Origin: Vibrio cidicii
GTDB lineage: Bacteria > Pseudomonadota > Gammaproteobacteria > Enterobacterales > Vibrionaceae
DNA length: 64,000 nt
Direction: 5' to 3'
Assembly (NCBI RefSeq): GCF_009763805.1
Contig: NZ_CP046804.1
Location: 2,294,001-2,358,000, forward strand
Shown here: piece by piece, positions 16,778 to 29,018 of the stretch
Layout: each line of letters starts with the position of its first letter
Numbering within the stretch: position 1 is the stretch's first letter
Program-made: the position numbers and the translations under genes
The notes under the pieces: generated by a model
What the model was told of the DNA's origin: nothing
Database searches by the model: none
Seen by the model: only the letters and a program-made list of their open reading frames with translations

Positions 16778-19354
16778 TTACAGACGCTCAGCCAGCCAAG
16801 CGTCAACAGACTCTAATGCAGCTGGCAAGGCTCCTGCATCAGTACCGCCAGCCTGCGCCATATCAGGACGACCACCACCTTTACCGCCAACTTGTTGAGC
16901 CACCATGTTGACCAACTCACCCGCTTTCACTTTGCTGGTTAAATCGTTGGTAACGCCAGCGATAAGGCCCACTTTCTCGTCCGCCACATTGCCAAGCATG
17001 ATGATGCCACTGCCAAGCTGGTTTTTCAGTTCATCCACCATACCGCGTAGCGCTTTGTTATCTGCGCCATCAAGCTTGGCGACAAGCACGTTTACGCCTG
17101 CGATTTGCTTGACTTGATCAGTCAAACTGGCACTGGCTTGTGAAGCCAGTTTATCTTTGAGCTGCTGAATCTCTTTCTCTAGATTTTTGGCTTTGCTTGC
17201 CGCTTCGGCCAACTTCTCTTCGTATTTGCGCGTTTGATTGTCTAGTGCGTCCAGCGCACCTTCACCCGTCACGGCTTCAATACGACGGATACCCGCAGCA
17301 ATACCACCTTCAGAGATGATTTTAAACAGACCAATATCGCCGGTGTTCGATGCGTGGATACCACCACACAGTTCCGTTGAGAAATCCCCCATAGAGAGTA
17401 CACGCACTTGGTCGTCGTACTTCTCACCAAACAGCGCCATCGCCCCTTTCTGCTTCGCCGCTTCAATATCCATGATATCGGTTTGGATGGTGTGGTTACG
17501 ACGGATCTGGGCGTTCACTAAACGCTCCACTTCTTTGAGCTCAGCAGGCGTCACCGCTTCTAAGTGAGAGAAGTCAAAACGTAAGCTTTCCGCTTTAACC
17601 AGCGAGCCTTTTTGCGCTACGTGCTCACCTAACACTTGACGAAGCGCCGCGTGCAACAGGTGAGTGGCCGAGTGGTTGAGGGAGATAGCCGCACGACGCT
17701 CTGCGTCTACTTGAGCGTTGACTTGATCACCTTTCGCCAGAACACCTTCAACCATTACGCCGTGGTGGGCAATCGCGTTCGCCAGCTTCTGCGTATCTTC
17801 CACACGGAATAGACCCGCTTCAGTTTGCAGTACGCCTGCATCGCCACATTGACCACCAGACTCTGCGTAGAAAGGCGTTTCTTGTAAAATCACGATCGCT
17901 TTGTCACCCGCGGAAAGCGCTTGCGCTTCTTCACCTTCGACAAACAGAGCAACCACATCACTCACGCCATGGGTTGCCGAGTAGCCACAAAACTCAGACT
18001 GGGCGTCAACTTTGATTTTCGCATTGTAATCGGTGCCAAACTGGCCCGCTTCGCGTGCACGTTGACGCTGCTCTTCCATCGCTTTTTCAAAGCCAGCTTC
18101 ATCGATAGTGAAGTCACGCTCACGTGCCACATCGTTAGTCAGATCGGCTGGGAAACCATAAGTATCGTAGAGTTTGAACACGGTTTCGCCGTCAAGCACT
18201 TTGCCATCCAGAGCATCAAGCGCATCGTTAAGGATCGACATACCACGCTCAAGCGTACGACCAAAGTTTTCTTCTTCAATACGCAGTACTTTTTCCACTA
18301 ACGCTTGCTGTTTTTTGAGCTCGTCGCCAGCCGTCCCCATCACCTCAGCCAGAACACCGACTAATTGATGGAAGAATGCACCCTGTGCGCCTAATTTGTT
18401 ACCGTGGCGAACCGCACGACGGATAATACGGCGTAGCACATAACCACGACCTTCGTTAGACGGCATTACACCATCAACAATCAGGAAGGCACACGAACGG
18501 ATGTGGTCTGCAATCACGCGTAAAGATTGGTTCGAAAGGTCTTGGTAACCAATGACCTCTGCCGCCGCTTTGATGAGCTTTTGGAACACATCGATTTCGT
18601 AGTTTGAGTGCACACCTTGCATGATGGCCGAAATACGCTCGATCCCCATTCCTGTATCCACTGATGGCTTAGGTAACGGCTCCATTGTGCCATCGGCATG
18701 ACGGTTGAACTGCATGAAAACGTTGTTCCAGATTTCGATGAAACGGTCGCCATCTTCTTCAGCAGAACCTGGAGGGCCACCCCAAATGTGTTCGCCGTGA
18801 TCGTAGAAGATTTCTGTACATGGACCGCATGGGCCGGTATCGCCCATTTGCCAGAAGTTGTCTGACTCAAACTTTTTGCCACCTTTCTTGTCACCGATAC
18901 GGATGATGCGATCAGCCGCTACGCCCACTTTTTGATGCCAAATGTCAAAGGCTTCGTCGTCCGTTTCGTACACAGTAACGAGCAGGCGTTCTTTGGGAAG
19001 CTGCAGAACTTCCGTCAAAAATTCCCATGCATAAGCAATCGCGTCTTCTTTGAAATAGTCGCCAAAGCTGAAGTTGCCTAGCATTTCGAAAAATGTATGG
19101 TGGCGGGCAGTAAAACCGACGTTTTCTAGGTCGTTGTGTTTACCACCAGCACGTACACAGCGTTGGGCCGTAGTCGCTCGTGTGTAGGCGCGTTTTTCTA
19201 AACCTAAGAAACAATCTTTAAATTGGTTCATGCCCGCGTTAGTAAACAGCAGGGTTGGGTCGTTATGCGGTACTAACGATGAACTTTCTACGATTTGGTG
19301 TCCTTTGCTTTCAAAGAACTTGAGGAACGCATTGCGAACCTCATCAGTGCTCAT
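16778..19354 (-). CDS. alaS: Alanyl-tRNA synthetase
   Basis: Charges tRNA-Ala. Residue positions count from the ATG at 19354 ([14 protein letters not shown]), which aligns with the E. coli start; an ATG two codons upstream (19360) is closer to the GGAAGAG site and also possible. About 858 aa. The class II catalytic domain is N-terminal ([16 protein letters not shown], then [14 protein letters not shown]). The editing domain has the HxxxH zinc motif in [16 protein letters not shown] and a later [13 protein letters not shown]. The C-terminal domain ends in a glycine-rich [15 protein letters not shown] segment. It lies between recX and lysC as in other gammaproteobacteria and ends at its own terminator. 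Confidence 0.97.
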   Translation of the reverse strand: MSTDEVRNAFLKFFESKGHQIVESSSLVPHNDPTLLFTNAGMNQFKDCFLGLEKRAYTRATTAQRCVRAGGKHNDLENVGFTARHHTFFEMLGNFSFGDYFKEDAIAYAWEFLTEVLQLPKERLLVTVYETDDEAFDIWHQKVGVAADRIIRIGDKKGGKKFESDNFWQMGDTGPCGPCTEIFYDHGEHIWGGPPGSAEEDGDRFIEIWNNVFMQFNRHADGTMEPLPKPSVDTGMGIERISAIMQGVHSNYEIDVFQKLIKAAAEVIGYQDLSNQSLRVIADHIRSCAFLIVDGVMPSNEGRGYVLRRIIRRAVRHGNKLGAQGAFFHQLVGVLAEVMGTAGDELKKQQALVEKVLRIEEENFGRTLERGMSILNDALDALDGKVLDGETVFKLYDTYGFPADLTNDVARERDFTIDEAGFEKAMEEQRQRAREAGQFGTDYNAKIKVDAQSEFCGYSATHGVSDVVALFVEGEEAQALSAGDKAIVILQETPFYAESGGQCGDAGVLQTEAGLFRVEDTQKLANAIAHHGVMVEGVLAKGDQVNAQVDAERRAAISLNHSATHLLHAALRQVLGEHVAQKGSLVKAESLRFDFSHLEAVTPAELKEVERLVNAQIRRNHTIQTDIMDIEAAKQKGAMALFGEKYDDQVRVLSMGDFSTELCGGIHASNTGDIGLFKIISEGGIAAGIRRIEAVTGEGALDALDNQTRKYEEKLAEAASKAKNLEKEIQQLKDKLASQASASLTDQVKQIAGVNVLVAKLDGADNKALRGMVDELKNQLGSGIIMLGNVADEKVGLIAGVTNDLTSKVKAGELVNMVAQQVGGKGGGRPDMAQAGGTDAGALPAALESVDAWLAERL

Positions 19355-19541
19355 GTACATGCAGCTCTTCCTGAAAATAGTCGAGTTAGAATTTTGCCGT
19401 ATTGTAGATCATGCTTAAAGCTTCGACTAGTTTTCTTGCGGAAAAGACGATATGAAATGGAAAAACCGTAAATAGGCAGAAAAATAATACTTATTCACGG
19501 CTGACGAACAAGAAACCGGACGCAATCAACTGCATGGAGAG

Positions 19542-20000
19542 TTACTCTTCATCAGAGAGTGCATAGCTGATTTGCTCAAAAGAAAAACCTCGATATTGAA
19601 GAAAGCGTACTTGTTTGGCATAGGCTTTTTGATCACTCGCCTGTTGGCCTTTAAACTTTTTCCATGCGGTCTGTTTAGCCAATTCAAACCAATCTTGAGG
19701 TTCATTGACCAGCGCTTGTTCAATGATGGCATCAGCGACGCGTTTTTGCGTCAATTCTTGGCGAATTCGACGCTCCCCATGCCCTTTTGCTACGTGCTGG
19801 CGGATTTGGCTCTCGGCAAAGCGCTGCTCGTCCAAATAGCCATGTTCAACACAAAAAACAATTACTGTATCGGCTTCTTCACTGGCGTAACCTTTGGCGA
19901 TCAGCTTCTGCCTTAACTCATATTGACCATGGTCGCGCCGACTCAGGAGTTGAATCGCTGCCTCTTTGCACGTTTGCGCCGTCGAATAATGGGAATACAT
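19542..20000 (-). CDS. recX: RecA regulatory protein RecX
   Basis: Small inhibitor of RecA filament growth, 152 aa. It shows the three-helix RecX repeats: [20 protein letters not shown], then [20 protein letters not shown], then the [12 protein letters not shown] segment. It follows recA, separated by a hairpin terminator, so it is probably made by partial read-through and is damage-inducible through the recA promoter. Confidence 0.92.
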   Translation of the reverse strand: MYSHYSTAQTCKEAAIQLLSRRDHGQYELRQKLIAKGYASEEADTVIVFCVEHGYLDEQRFAESQIRQHVAKGHGERRIRQELTQKRVADAIIEQALVNEPQDWFELAKQTAWKKFKGQQASDQKAYAKQVRFLQYRGFSFEQISYALSDEE

Positions 20001-20010
20001 AAAAATTGAC

Positions 20011-20040
20011 CTGTAAAAAAGCCCTGCACAGCAGGGCTTT
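20011..20040 (-). terminator. Terminator between recA and recX
   Basis: Ten-bp stem (20018-20027 and 20031-20040) with loop TGT on the minus strand, followed by a T run (20020-20015). It would limit recX expression relative to recA. Confidence 0.8.
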
Positions 20041-20058
20041 GGGATATCGCTAAGATGA

Positions 20059-21103
20059 TTAAAACTCTTCTTGCTCTGGCGCTTCCTCTGCCAGTTTCCG
20101 CGCCTTCTAGCGGAGTAGGAGAGAGCAGCATTTCACGCAGTTTGGTATCCAATACTTTCGCGACTTCAACATGTTCTTTCAGATACTTACAGGCATTTGC
20201 TTTACCTTGGCCGATCTTATCACCGTTGTAGCTGTACCAAGCACCTGATTTCTCGATCAATTTACATTTCACGCCGAGATCAATCAGCTCACCTTCGCGG
20301 TTAAAGCCTTGGCCATACATGATCTGAGTGTTAGCTTCTTTAAATGGCGCAGCGATCTTGTTTTTCACCACTTTGATGCGCGTTTCGTTACCCACCACTT
20401 CGTCGCCTTCTTTGATAGATCCCGTACGACGGATATCCAAACGAACAGAAGCGTAGAATTTCAGCGCGTTACCACCGGTTGTCGTTTCGGGATTACCAAA
20501 CATCACACCGATCTTCATACGGATCTGGTTGATGAAGATACACATACAGTTAGATTGCTTAAGGTTGCCCGTGAGTTTACGCATCGCTTGAGAGAGCATA
20601 CGAGCCTGTAGACCCATATGCGAATCGCCCATCTCACCTTCGATCTCAGCTTTTGGTGTCAACGCTGCAACGGAGTCAACAACAATCACGTCGACCGCAC
20701 CAGAGCGTGCCAAAGCGTCACAGATTTCCAGCGCTTGCTCACCCGTGTCAGGCTGAGAGACCAGCAGTTGATCGATGTTAACACCCAGTTTTTTCGCATA
20801 AACAGGATCGAGCGCGTGTTCCGCATCGATAAAAGCACAGGTTTTACCTTCACGTTGCGCTGCGGCAATCAACTCAAGTGTTAATGTGGTTTTACCGGAT
20901 GATTCTGGACCAAAGATTTCGACTATACGACCCATTGGCAGGCCACCAGCGCCTAATGCGATATCCAGAGAAAGAGAGCCCGTAGAAATCGTTTCGACAT
21001 CCATCGCACGGTTGTCGCCTAAGCGCATGATAGAGCCTTTACCAAACTGCTTTTCGATCTGACCTAGCGCAGCGGCGAGCGCTTTTTGTTTATTCTCGTC
21101 CAT
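20059..21103 (-). CDS. recA: Recombinase RecA, frameshifted near C terminus as read
   Basis: Strand-exchange protein and co-protease for LexA. Walker A is [10 protein letters not shown] (residues 65-74); the L2 loop region GNPETTTGG is also present. As read, the frame slips at 20094-20098 (GTTTC for GTTC, top strand) and would add an unrelated tail running into recX to 386 aa. Removing one base gives the acidic tail ending [10 protein letters not shown] and a stop at 20059, 347 aa, the normal vibrio length with the expected acidic C terminus. The promoter contains a LexA box at 21201-21216. Confidence 0.95.
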
Positions 21104-21194
21104 TACTTTCTCCGATTGTGTCGTCGCAAGGCAACCACTTAGAAAACTTTTATGCAGGCTGAATCGGCTTCGTCCTGCTCAACAATTGCCAGCC

Positions 21195-21222
21195 ATTATA
21201 CTGTTGATTCATACAGTGTCCA
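21195..21222 (-). promoter_or_regulatory. recA promoter with LexA (SOS) box as spacer
   Basis: Minus strand: -35 TGGACA (21217-21222), then CTGTATGAATCAACAG (21201-21216), which matches the SOS consensus CTGT-N8-ACAG, then -10 TATAAT (21195-21200). The LexA box is exactly the 16-bp spacer between the two promoter hexamers, so LexA and RNA polymerase must exclude each other. Confidence 0.88.
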
Positions 21223-21280
21223 CCCCTGTATGAAAAAAAATGACCTTGATAGTCCACAGCGAGATCTTTATCGCATCCGA

Positions 21281-21773
21281 CTATTTGATGGTCAGATAAT
21301 CGCTCACCACTTGCAGGGCGTGCAAAACCGCCGCCTGACGGATAGCGGCTCTGTCACCAGGAAAAAGACAAGTTTCTTTTCTCAGCCAGCCACTTTTATC
21401 CAACCAAGCAAAACATACCGTGCCAACAGGTTTAAGTTCCGTACCACCGTCTGGTCCGGCAATGCCACTGATCGCTATCGCTATCGTCGCGCGTGAGTGG
21501 TTTAATGCCCCTCTCGCCATTTCTTCGACAACTTCCTCGCTAACTGCACCATGCTGTTTCTAGGGTCTCAGCGCTCACCCCTAGCATTTCCATTTTCGCG
21601 TCATTGCTGTAGGTGACAAAAGCCCGATCAAACCAACCAGAACTGCCAGCAATGTCAGTTATCGCACTCGCGACACCGCCACCAGTACACGACTCCGCGG
21701 TCGCAAGGATCTGTTTGTGCTGCTTGAGTTGCTCGCCAAGTTGGCCCGAAAGTGTTGTGATAGAAACCGTCAT
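21281..21773 (-). CDS. pncC: Nicotinamide-nucleotide amidase (CinA C-terminal type), frameshifted as read
   Basis: Deamidates NMN to nicotinic acid mononucleotide in the pyridine nucleotide cycle. The stand-alone CinA-C domain has the signatures [21 protein letters not shown] and [10 protein letters not shown]. The reading breaks at 21556-21560 (GTTTC for GTTC on the top strand). Removing one base gives [20 protein letters not shown] and a 163-aa protein, the usual size. It lies just upstream of recA and divergent from mutS, the usual gammaproteobacterial order. The recA promoter lies in the gap downstream of it. Confidence 0.9.
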
Positions 21774-21854
21774 TGAAATACCTGCTATCTCTTTTCGCCT
21801 GTATGTGATTCACGTATCCTAAGCCTCATTTCAGACAAACAAAAGACCAACGAC

Positions 21855-24416
21855 GTGAAAGCCGAACAACAACACACGCCAATGATGCAGCAATATCTCA
21901 AGCTGAAAGCTGAGAATCCGGAGATCTTGCTGTTTTATCGTATGGGAGACTTCTATGAGTTGTTTTACGACGATGCGAAGCGTGCTTCGCAACTGTTAGA
22001 CATCTCGCTGACCAAGCGGGGCGCTTCAGCCGGTGAGCCCATTCCAATGGCTGGCGTCCCATTTCATGCGGTTGAAGGCTATCTTGCTAAGCTGGTGCAA
22101 TTAGGTGAATCCGTCGCTATCTGTGAGCAGATTGGCGATCCCGCTACCAGCAAAGGGCCTGTTGAACGCAAAGTGGTGCGCATTGTCACGCCCGGTACGG
22201 TGACCGACGAAGCGCTGTTGTCTGAACGTCTCGATAACCTCATTGCCGCCATTTACTGCCACAATGGTAAATTTGGCTATGCCACTTTGGATGTCACTTC
22301 GGGCCGTTTTCAGCTCTCGGAGCCGCAAAGCGAAGAAGCGATGGCGGCTGAGTTACAGCGCACCTCACCACGGGAATTACTCTTTCCGGAAGATTTCGAA
22401 CCTGTGCATTTAATGGCCAACCGGAAAGGCAATCGCCGCCGCCCGGTTTGGGAGTTCGAACTAGATACCGCTAAACAGCAGCTCAATCAACAATTTGCCA
22501 CGCGTGATTTGGTCGGCTTTGGGGTTGAACATGCCAAGCTCGGCCTTTGTGCTGCAGGTTGTTTGATCCAGTACGTCAAAGATACCCAGCGCACCGCTCT
22601 GCCGCATATCCGCTCGCTCACTTACGATCGTCAAGATCATTCCGTGATTTTAGACGCCGCAACGCGTCGCAATCTGGAGTTGACGCAGAATCTCGCGGGA
22701 GGCACGGAAAATACCCTGTCGTCGGTGCTGGATCACTGTGCAACGCCTATGGGCAGCCGCATGCTCAAACGCTGGATCCATCAACCCATGCGTGATCTCA
22801 ATACGCTCAACGCGCGTTTAGACGCCATCGGTGAAATCAAAGAGCAAGCATGCTTTGCCGAACTCCAACCGATTTTTAAACAGATTGGCGACATTGAACG
22901 TATTCTCGCCCGCTTAGCACTGCGCTCAGCACGCCCTCGAGACATGGCAAGGCTACGACATGCAATGCAGCAACTGCCCGATTTGGAGAGCGAGCTAGCC
23001 AACCTAACTCATCCTCATTTACGTCAGTTAAGCCAAGATGCGGCCCCAATCGACGACGTTTGCCTCCTTCTTGAACAAGCGATCAAAGAAAATCCGCCAG
23101 TGGTGATCCGCGAAGGTGGAGTGATAGCCAGCGGCTACAATGCTGAACTGGATGAATGGCGTAACCTTGCCGATGGCGCAACCGAATACTTAGAGCAGCT
23201 AGAAGCTGAAGAGCGAGATCGTCACGGCATCGACACCCTCAAAGTTGGCTACAACAATGTGCATGGCTTTTACATTCAGGTCAGCCGCGGCCAAAGCCAT
23301 TTAGTCCCACCTCATTACGTGCGCCGACAAACGCTAAAAAATGCCGAGCGCTACATTATTCCAGTGTTGAAAGAGCACGAAGACAAAGTACTCAATTCCA
23401 AATCCAAAGCGTTGGCACTGGAAAAGCAACTTTGGGAAGAACTGTTTGACCTGCTTATGCCGCAGCTTGAGCGTCTGCAAAACTTGGCCAGTGCGATTGC
23501 CCAGCTTGATGTGCTGCAAAATCTCGCAGAACGGGCAGACACGCTCGACTACTGTCGCCCCAGTTTGACCAAAGAAGCGGGCATTTACATTTCTGCTGGT
23601 CGCCATCCGGTGGTTGAGCAAGTGAGCAGTGAACCTTTTATTGCCAACCCGATTGAACTGCATGCCCAGCGCAAAATGCTGATCATTACGGGACCAAACA
23701 TGGGCGGTAAATCGACCTATATGCGCCAAACCGCGCTAATTGCGCTGATGGCACATATTGGCTCTTACGTCCCAGCACAATCCGCCACCATCGGCTCAGT
23801 GGATCGCATTTTCACCCGCATCGGCGCTTCGGATGATCTGGCGTCTGGCCGTTCGACTTTCATGGTCGAAATGACGGAAACTGCCAATATTTTGCACAAC
23901 GCAACACAAAATAGCTTGGTACTGATGGATGAAATTGGCCGCGGCACCAGCACTTACGATGGTCTTTCCCTTGCGTGGGCCAGTGCGCAGTGGCTAGCGA
24001 CTCAGATTGGCGCTCTCACTCTGTTTGCTACACACTATTTCGAGCTAACCGAACTTCCCAACCAACTGCACCACTTGGCCAATGTGCATTTGGACGCAGT
24101 AGAGCATGGCGATAGTATTGCCTTTATGCACGCTGTGCAGGAAGGCGCCGCCAGCAAATCTTACGGCTTGGCAGTAGCGGGGCTCGCAGGCGTACCTAAA
24201 ACGGTGATCAAAAATGCGCGGCAGAAACTGTCTCAATTAGAGCAGTTGAGCAAAGGCGATGTCACGGCAAGACCAAGCATGGTGGATGTAGCCAATCAGC
24301 TTAGCTTGATCCCTGAACCCAGCGAAGTGGAACAAGCACTGGCAAGTCTTGATCCTGATGATCTCACGCCACGCCAAGCTCTCGAAGCCTTGTATCGCTT
24401 GAAGAAAATGCTCTAA
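21855..24416 (+). CDS. mutS: DNA mismatch repair protein MutS
   Basis: Mismatch-recognising ATPase, 853 aa from a GTG at 21855. The mismatch-binding motif [11 protein letters not shown] is near the N terminus (Phe contacts the mismatch). The ATPase has Walker [10 protein letters not shown] and the Walker B region [16 protein letters not shown]. The C-terminal [17 protein letters not shown] tail is the usual tetramerisation end. It is divergent from pncC-recA and convergent with rpoS, with a shared terminator. Confidence 0.97.
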   Translation: MKAEQQHTPMMQQYLKLKAENPEILLFYRMGDFYELFYDDAKRASQLLDISLTKRGASAGEPIPMAGVPFHAVEGYLAKLVQLGESVAICEQIGDPATSKGPVERKVVRIVTPGTVTDEALLSERLDNLIAAIYCHNGKFGYATLDVTSGRFQLSEPQSEEAMAAELQRTSPRELLFPEDFEPVHLMANRKGNRRRPVWEFELDTAKQQLNQQFATRDLVGFGVEHAKLGLCAAGCLIQYVKDTQRTALPHIRSLTYDRQDHSVILDAATRRNLELTQNLAGGTENTLSSVLDHCATPMGSRMLKRWIHQPMRDLNTLNARLDAIGEIKEQACFAELQPIFKQIGDIERILARLALRSARPRDMARLRHAMQQLPDLESELANLTHPHLRQLSQDAAPIDDVCLLLEQAIKENPPVVIREGGVIASGYNAELDEWRNLADGATEYLEQLEAEERDRHGIDTLKVGYNNVHGFYIQVSRGQSHLVPPHYVRRQTLKNAERYIIPVLKEHEDKVLNSKSKALALEKQLWEELFDLLMPQLERLQNLASAIAQLDVLQNLAERADTLDYCRPSLTKEAGIYISAGRHPVVEQVSSEPFIANPIELHAQRKMLIITGPNMGGKSTYMRQTALIALMAHIGSYVPAQSATIGSVDRIFTRIGASDDLASGRSTFMVEMTETANILHNATQNSLVLMDEIGRGTSTYDGLSLAWASAQWLATQIGALTLFATHYFELTELPNQLHHLANVHLDAVEHGDSIAFMHAVQEGAASKSYGLAVAGLAGVPKTVIKNARQKLSQLEQLSKGDVTARPSMVDVANQLSLIPEPSEVEQALASLDPDDLTPRQALEALYRLKKML

Positions 24417-24444
24417 CTCTAAGTAGGCCACCTCTTAGATAGCA

Positions 24445-24475
24445 AAAAGGCTATGGGATAACTCCATAGCCTTTT
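24445..24475. terminator. Bidirectional terminator between mutS and rpoS
   Basis: Stem of about 12 bp (24445-24456 and 24464-24475) with A and T runs on either side, between convergent mutS and rpoS. Confidence 0.85.
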
Positions 24476-24513
24476 CTTTTATTTTCATGCTGTTGGCAAG
24501 CTCGCTTCAGGAC

Positions 24514-25513
24514 TTAATCCATATCAACATCAAACAGATTTTCCATATTAAGTCCCTGTTTGACTAAGATCTCACGCAATCTGCGTAGCCCTTCAACTTG
24601 GATCTGACGCACGCGCTCACGCGTCAAGCCAATTTCTTTACCCACTTCTTCGAGAGTCGATGGCTCATAACCAAGCAATCCAAAGCGACGCGCCAACACT
24701 TCTTTCTGTTTCGGATTTAGCTCCTCTAACCAGAAAATCAGTGAGTTACGCATATCTTCATCCTGAGTTGACACTTCAGGATCGGAATTGTTCGCATCGG
24801 GAATAATATCCAGCAGCGCTTTTTCACCGTCACCACCAATCGGTGTATCGACAGAGCTAATCCGCTCGTTAAGGCGCAGCATTTTGCTGACATCCTCAAC
24901 CGGGATATCCAACTGAGAAGCGATCTCTTCTGCCGTAGGTTCGTGGTCGAGTTTTTGTGACAACTCGCGCGCAGTACGCAGATAAATGTTCAGCTCTTTG
25001 ACAACATGGATAGGAAGACGGATGGTCCGAGTCTGATTCATCAATGCGCGTTTCGATGGTTTGCCGAATCCACCAAGTGGCGTAAGTAGAGAAGCGGAAA
25101 CCGCGCTCTGGGTCAAATTTTTCCACCGCTCTGATCAGGCCAAGGTTACCCTCTTCAATCAGATCAAGTAACGCTAATCCACGGTTGCTATAACGGCGAG
25201 AAATCTTCACTACCAAACGTAAGTTGCTTTCAATCATACGTTTACGTGCTGCTTCATCCCCACGCAATGCGCGTCGAGCGTAAAGTACTTCTTCTTCTGC
25301 GGTCAGTAAAGGTGAGAAACCGATCTCTCCGAGGTAAAGCTGAGTCGCATCCAAGCTTTTGTTGCTGGCATCAAACTCTTCTCTCAGTGCGGTATTGGTA
25401 TTGGAACTGTTGTCTTCTTTATCGCTAACTTCGATATCAGAGTCGTTCAACTCTACATCCATTTGATCAATATCGAAATCATCAACTTTGGTTACTGCAT
25501 TGCTGTTACTCAT
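24514..25513 (-). CDS. rpoS: Stationary-phase sigma factor RpoS, frameshifted as read
   Basis: Sigma-38, master regulator of general stress and stationary phase. Region 1.2/2 is clear ([21 protein letters not shown], then [13 protein letters not shown]) and region 4 ends in the DNA-binding helix [17 protein letters not shown]. As read the frame slips in region 2/3 at 25050-25054 (GTTTC for GTTC, top strand). Removing one base gives [20 protein letters not shown] and a 332-aa protein, close to the 330 aa of E. coli. The gene follows nlpD, which usually contains the main rpoS promoter. If the break were real the strain would lack RpoS; I think it is a reading artefact. Confidence 0.95.
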
Positions 25514-25599
25514 AACGCCTCCCCCTGGCGAGTTAGCAAGGCATGGTATTTAGCTATGCCGCTGCTAGTTATGTCGCAAGTTGTTTTTCAAAGTTTTCA

Positions 25600-26529
25600 T
25601 TAAGGTAAATAGCGATTTGGATTCACCGACTTACCTTGGTAGCGGATTTCAAAGTGCAAGCGTACAGATTTGGCACCAGAGCTACCCATGGTAGCGATTT
25701 TTTGCCCGGCAGTAACACTTTGTCCTTCCGTTACTAGCAACCGATCGTTGTGAGCGTAAGCGCTTAAGTAGTTATCATTATGTTTCACGATAATCAGATT
25801 ACCGTATCCACGCAGCGCATTACCTGAATAAACTACCACTCCTGCTGCGGTTGAAACTATCGATTGACCTCGCTGTCCTGCAATATCAATCCCTTTGTTT
25901 CCTTGTTCTCCCGCAGAGAAACTCTTGATAACTCTCCCTTTTGTTGGCCACAACCACTTGGCTATTTTGTCATTATCTGGCTGGGTTGGTTTTGCTGTTG
26001 GAATAACATTTTCTTTACCTTTAGGCTCAACATACTCCTTTGATTTGGATTGTTCAACCTTCCCAGATGAATCTTTTTTAACCACTTCAAGCGGCTTTTG
26101 CTCACTTTTTTCGATAGAGTTTTTACTCGATTTTAACGTTTCAGGAGGAGAAACTGACACGCTTTTCGATGGGACAACAGGCGCAGAAACTATAACTGGT
26201 GCAGCTTCGGTCAAATTACCAAATTTGGGGGCAACGTATGCAGGCCCCCAAAGTTTGAGTTTTTGCCCGGGAAAGATGGTGTACGGTGGCGAAAGGTTGT
26301 TGTAACGGATGAGATCATTTACATCTTTATTTGTGACATAAGAAATGAAATAGAGCGTGTCACCCTTTTCCACTTCATAGTAGCTGCCTCGATAGCTGCC
26401 GCGCTCTACGGATGAGTAGTCTTTCTCCAATCCTGAAACGGGCGCAGGCGAGTGTGCTGCGCAGCCAACTAACTGCACCGCACCAAGCAAGCTCACTAGC
26501 TGAAATGTTCTAAAAAGGCTCACGCTCAC
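25600..26529 (-). CDS. nlpD: NlpD, LysM/LytM-domain activator lipoprotein
   Basis: Outer-membrane lipoprotein that activates the amidase AmiC during cell separation. 309 aa from a GTG at 26529 (another GTG at 26523 is possible). The signal ends at lipobox QLVGC (Cys23). A LysM domain follows ([20 protein letters not shown]), then a serine/lysine-rich linker, then a LytM/M23 domain. Active-site residues are partly lost: KGIDIAG has K where an active M23 enzyme has H. This agrees with a non-enzymatic activator. It lies between pcm and rpoS as in other gammaproteobacteria. Confidence 0.92.
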   Translation of the reverse strand: MSVSLFRTFQLVSLLGAVQLVGCAAHSPAPVSGLEKDYSSVERGSYRGSYYEVEKGDTLYFISYVTNKDVNDLIRYNNLSPPYTIFPGQKLKLWGPAYVAPKFGNLTEAAPVIVSAPVVPSKSVSVSPPETLKSSKNSIEKSEQKPLEVVKKDSSGKVEQSKSKEYVEPKGKENVIPTAKPTQPDNDKIAKWLWPTKGRVIKSFSAGEQGNKGIDIAGQRGQSIVSTAAGVVVYSGNALRGYGNLIIVKHNDNYLSAYAHNDRLLVTEGQSVTAGQKIATMGSSGAKSVRLHFEIRYQGKSVNPNRYLP

Positions 26530-26538
26530 TCGCTCCCC

Positions 26539-27166
26539 CTACGCCAGTTTCGCCAGCGACTAAGGGAACAAAGTTGACGCTTTCAATCACGCTAGAGGTA
26601 ATTTGATCATCACAGCGTTCAATGCACAGCAGCTGCTGCTCTTCGGTCCCCACAGGGATCACCAGTCGCCCCCCTTGTGCTAATTGCTCTATTAAGGCAT
26701 TTGGCACATTTTCCGCTGCCGCCGTAACAATAATGGCATCAAATGGGCCTTTGCTTTCCCAGCCCTGCCAGCCATCACCATGTTTAGTGGAGATATTATA
26801 GATATCCAACTGCTTAAGTCGGCGCTTCGCTTCCCATTGCAGCGCTTTAATTCGCTCAACGGAGTAGACATGATCCACCAGTAGCGCCAGCACGGCGGTT
26901 TGATAACCCGAACCCGTTCCTATCTCCAGCACTTTACTGTCCCTTTTCAGGCGTAAAAGCTCGGTCATCTTGGCCACGATGTAAGGCTGAGAAATGGTCT
27001 GACCTTGTCCAATCGGCAATGCGTTGTTGTCATAGGCCTGATGCATCATTGCCTGAGAGACAAAATTTTCTCTTGGGATACGATGAATCGCCTCTAATAC
27101 CGCTTGATCTTGGATGCCTTGGGCAACAAGAAACTGCACCAAACGACCTGCGTGTGGATTACTCAT
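26539..27166 (-). CDS. pcm: Protein-L-isoaspartate O-methyltransferase, frameshifted near end as read
   Basis: Repairs isoaspartyl residues in aged proteins using SAM. The SAM motif [16 protein letters not shown] and the segment [18 protein letters not shown] are typical. The start at 27166 ([13 protein letters not shown]) has AAAGGA about 8 nt upstream and overlaps surE by 8 bp. As read, the C terminus runs on after FVPLVAGE; the extra base lies at 26547-26551 (GTTTC for GTTC, top strand). Removing it gives the usual ending [10 protein letters not shown] and 208 aa, the E. coli length, with a stop at 26539 just before nlpD. Confidence 0.93.
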
Positions 27167-27938
27167 GGCTTGCATCCTTTAACCAACCGTCCATCGCCCG
27201 TAGCGACTCATGCGCAGTCAGATCCACTTGCAGAGGCGTTATCGAGACGACACCTTGCTCAATCGCAAAAAAATCGGTCCCCATACCCGCATCTTGCTCT
27301 TTCCCAGGAGGGCCGAGCCAATAAATCGTATGACCTCGAGGATCTTGTTGTTTAATCATATTTTCAGCGTGATGACGAGCGCCTAATCGGGTGACTTCAA
27401 TTTGCTGCAACTGCTCAAATGGCCGATCAGGAATGTTGACGTTCAACAGACGATTGGTTGGAATGGGGCAAGTTAAATGTTGCTCAACCAACTGACGCGC
27501 TATTTTGGCTGCGCTGGAAAAATGGTGCTTGCCGACCAGAGAAAAAGCAATGGACTGAACACCGAGAAAATGTCCTTCCATTGCCGCCGCCACAGTACCA
27601 GAATAGAGCACATCATCGCCTAGATTGGCACCGTGATTGATCCCGCTCAGCACCAGATCCGGCAAATTATCTTTTAGCAATTCATTGAGCGCAAAGTGCA
27701 CGCAATCGGTCGGTGTGCCCTGCACAGAATAAACATCGTCACCAATGCGATTAACACGTAATGGTTGTTCTAACGTCAAAGAGTTTGACGCGCCAGAGCG
27801 GTTTCTATCTGGAGCCACAACAATCACCTGTGCTATCTCACGCAATTCATCGGCTAATGCGTTAATCCCTTCGGCAAACACGCCATCGTCATTGCTTAGT
27901 AGAATCCGTAACGGTTTATTCTGCTTTTCATCCATCAT
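27159..27938 (-). CDS. surE: 5'-nucleotidase SurE
   Basis: Metal-dependent nucleotidase/exopolyphosphatase for stationary-phase survival. Family signature [16 protein letters not shown] with the metal-binding Asp-Asp, then the [17 protein letters not shown] and [13 protein letters not shown] segments. 259 aa as drawn. The N-terminal MMDEKQNKP extension before the usual MRILLSND start is short and overlaps the end of truD by one base, typical of the translationally coupled truD-surE-pcm run. Confidence 0.95.
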   Translation of the reverse strand: MMDEKQNKPLRILLSNDDGVFAEGINALADELREIAQVIVVAPDRNRSGASNSLTLEQPLRVNRIGDDVYSVQGTPTDCVHFALNELLKDNLPDLVLSGINHGANLGDDVLYSGTVAAAMEGHFLGVQSIAFSLVGKHHFSSAAKIARQLVEQHLTCPIPTNRLLNVNIPDRPFEQLQQIEVTRLGARHHAENMIKQQDPRGHTIYWLGPPGKEQDAGMGTDFFAIEQGVVSITPLQVDLTAHESLRAMDGWLKDASHE

Positions 27939-28984
27939 TATTGGTACTCTCTTTCGAACGCTATTTCCTGCACTAATTCACGCACAATCGAAGTCGCAAA
28001 GGAGCCTGCATCCAGTGCAAAACACAGCGTTATCTCATCTCCTACCACTGACCAAGTGAGGTTTTGTGGTTTCAAGCTTATGGCTCGTCGGTCATGGCGC
28101 ATGCGATTGCCGCGAATCAACGCCATCAAATCCGTTTCTTCATCCAGTATCGGCTGCTCTAGTGCCAGCGCCGAAGCTTGTGTGGGCAGTGCGTTGTCGC
28201 CCGCTAAGGCCGCACTAATCATCACCTCTCCACGTTCAAAACGCGCTTGAGCCTGAGGTAAATTCGTTGCATCGATCGTTTCTTGTCCCTCTTGAGACAA
28301 GACAACATCCCCGTCGATCACTTGGTCAAAGATCCCTTGCAGCAAGCGAGCGGACACGATGCGATTGAAAATCCACGAGCGTGCTGTCGATAGATACATG
28401 CTGCGTTTATTTTGGTTGCGAGTACGCACATTTTCTCGCCCCCAACGGCGAGCCTCATCAAGATTATTGCCATCGCGACCAAAGCGCTGGCTACCAAAAT
28501 AGTTTGGCACACCAACCTGTTGGATTCGCTCTAAACGGCGTTCTACGTCCGCCACATCCGTCACTTCGCTTAAGGTCACCACAAACTCATTGCCGAGCAA
28601 ATCGCCCGGGCGAAGCTTCTTATTGTGACGAGTCACGGCCAAAATTTCGATGCTCGGATACTGAGCAAGAAAAGCCTCAAAGTTGGGAATTCCGCCAGTA
28701 GGCAAATGGACACTCAACCATTGCTCTGTCACGGCGTGGCGATCTTTAAGGCCTGCCCAACTAACGTTTTGCGATGGTACCCCGCACACCTTTGCCAATT
28801 CATTGGCGACAAAACTGGTGTTTTCCCCCGTTTTTCGGATATGCACCATCAGATGCTCACCTTGACCAGTGAAGGAAAAACCCAAATCCTCTTTGACTTG
28901 AAAGTGCTCAGGTTTGGCTTTGATTTTGGCTTGTGCCGTCGGCTTACCCGCGAGGTATGCCAAAGAAGCGAGGATATCTGTCAT
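27938..28984 (-). CDS. truD: tRNA pseudouridine(13) synthase
   Basis: Makes pseudouridine 13 in tRNA-Glu. The start at 28984 ([15 protein letters not shown]) has GTGGA at good spacing and gives 348 aa; the ATG at 29002 lacks a ribosome site. TruD-specific catalytic region [18 protein letters not shown] (catalytic Asp in GLKD) and [17 protein letters not shown] are present. It belongs to the ispD-ispF-truD-surE-pcm run on the minus strand. Confidence 0.95.
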   Translation of the reverse strand: MTDILASLAYLAGKPTAQAKIKAKPEHFQVKEDLGFSFTGQGEHLMVHIRKTGENTSFVANELAKVCGVPSQNVSWAGLKDRHAVTEQWLSVHLPTGGIPNFEAFLAQYPSIEILAVTRHNKKLRPGDLLGNEFVVTLSEVTDVADVERRLERIQQVGVPNYFGSQRFGRDGNNLDEARRWGRENVRTRNQNKRSMYLSTARSWIFNRIVSARLLQGIFDQVIDGDVVLSQEGQETIDATNLPQAQARFERGEVMISAALAGDNALPTQASALALEQPILDEETDLMALIRGNRMRHDRRAISLKPQNLTWSVVGDEITLCFALDAGSFATSIVRELVQEIAFEREYQ

Positions 28985-29018
28985 GCTTTTTTCCACTGCC
29001 ATGCAGCTTGTAAACGAT

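Noticed and set aside
24514..25513. Two overlapping frames as two separate sigma-factor genes
   Set aside because: They are the two halves of one rpoS, joined when one base in GTTTC at 25050-25054 is removed.
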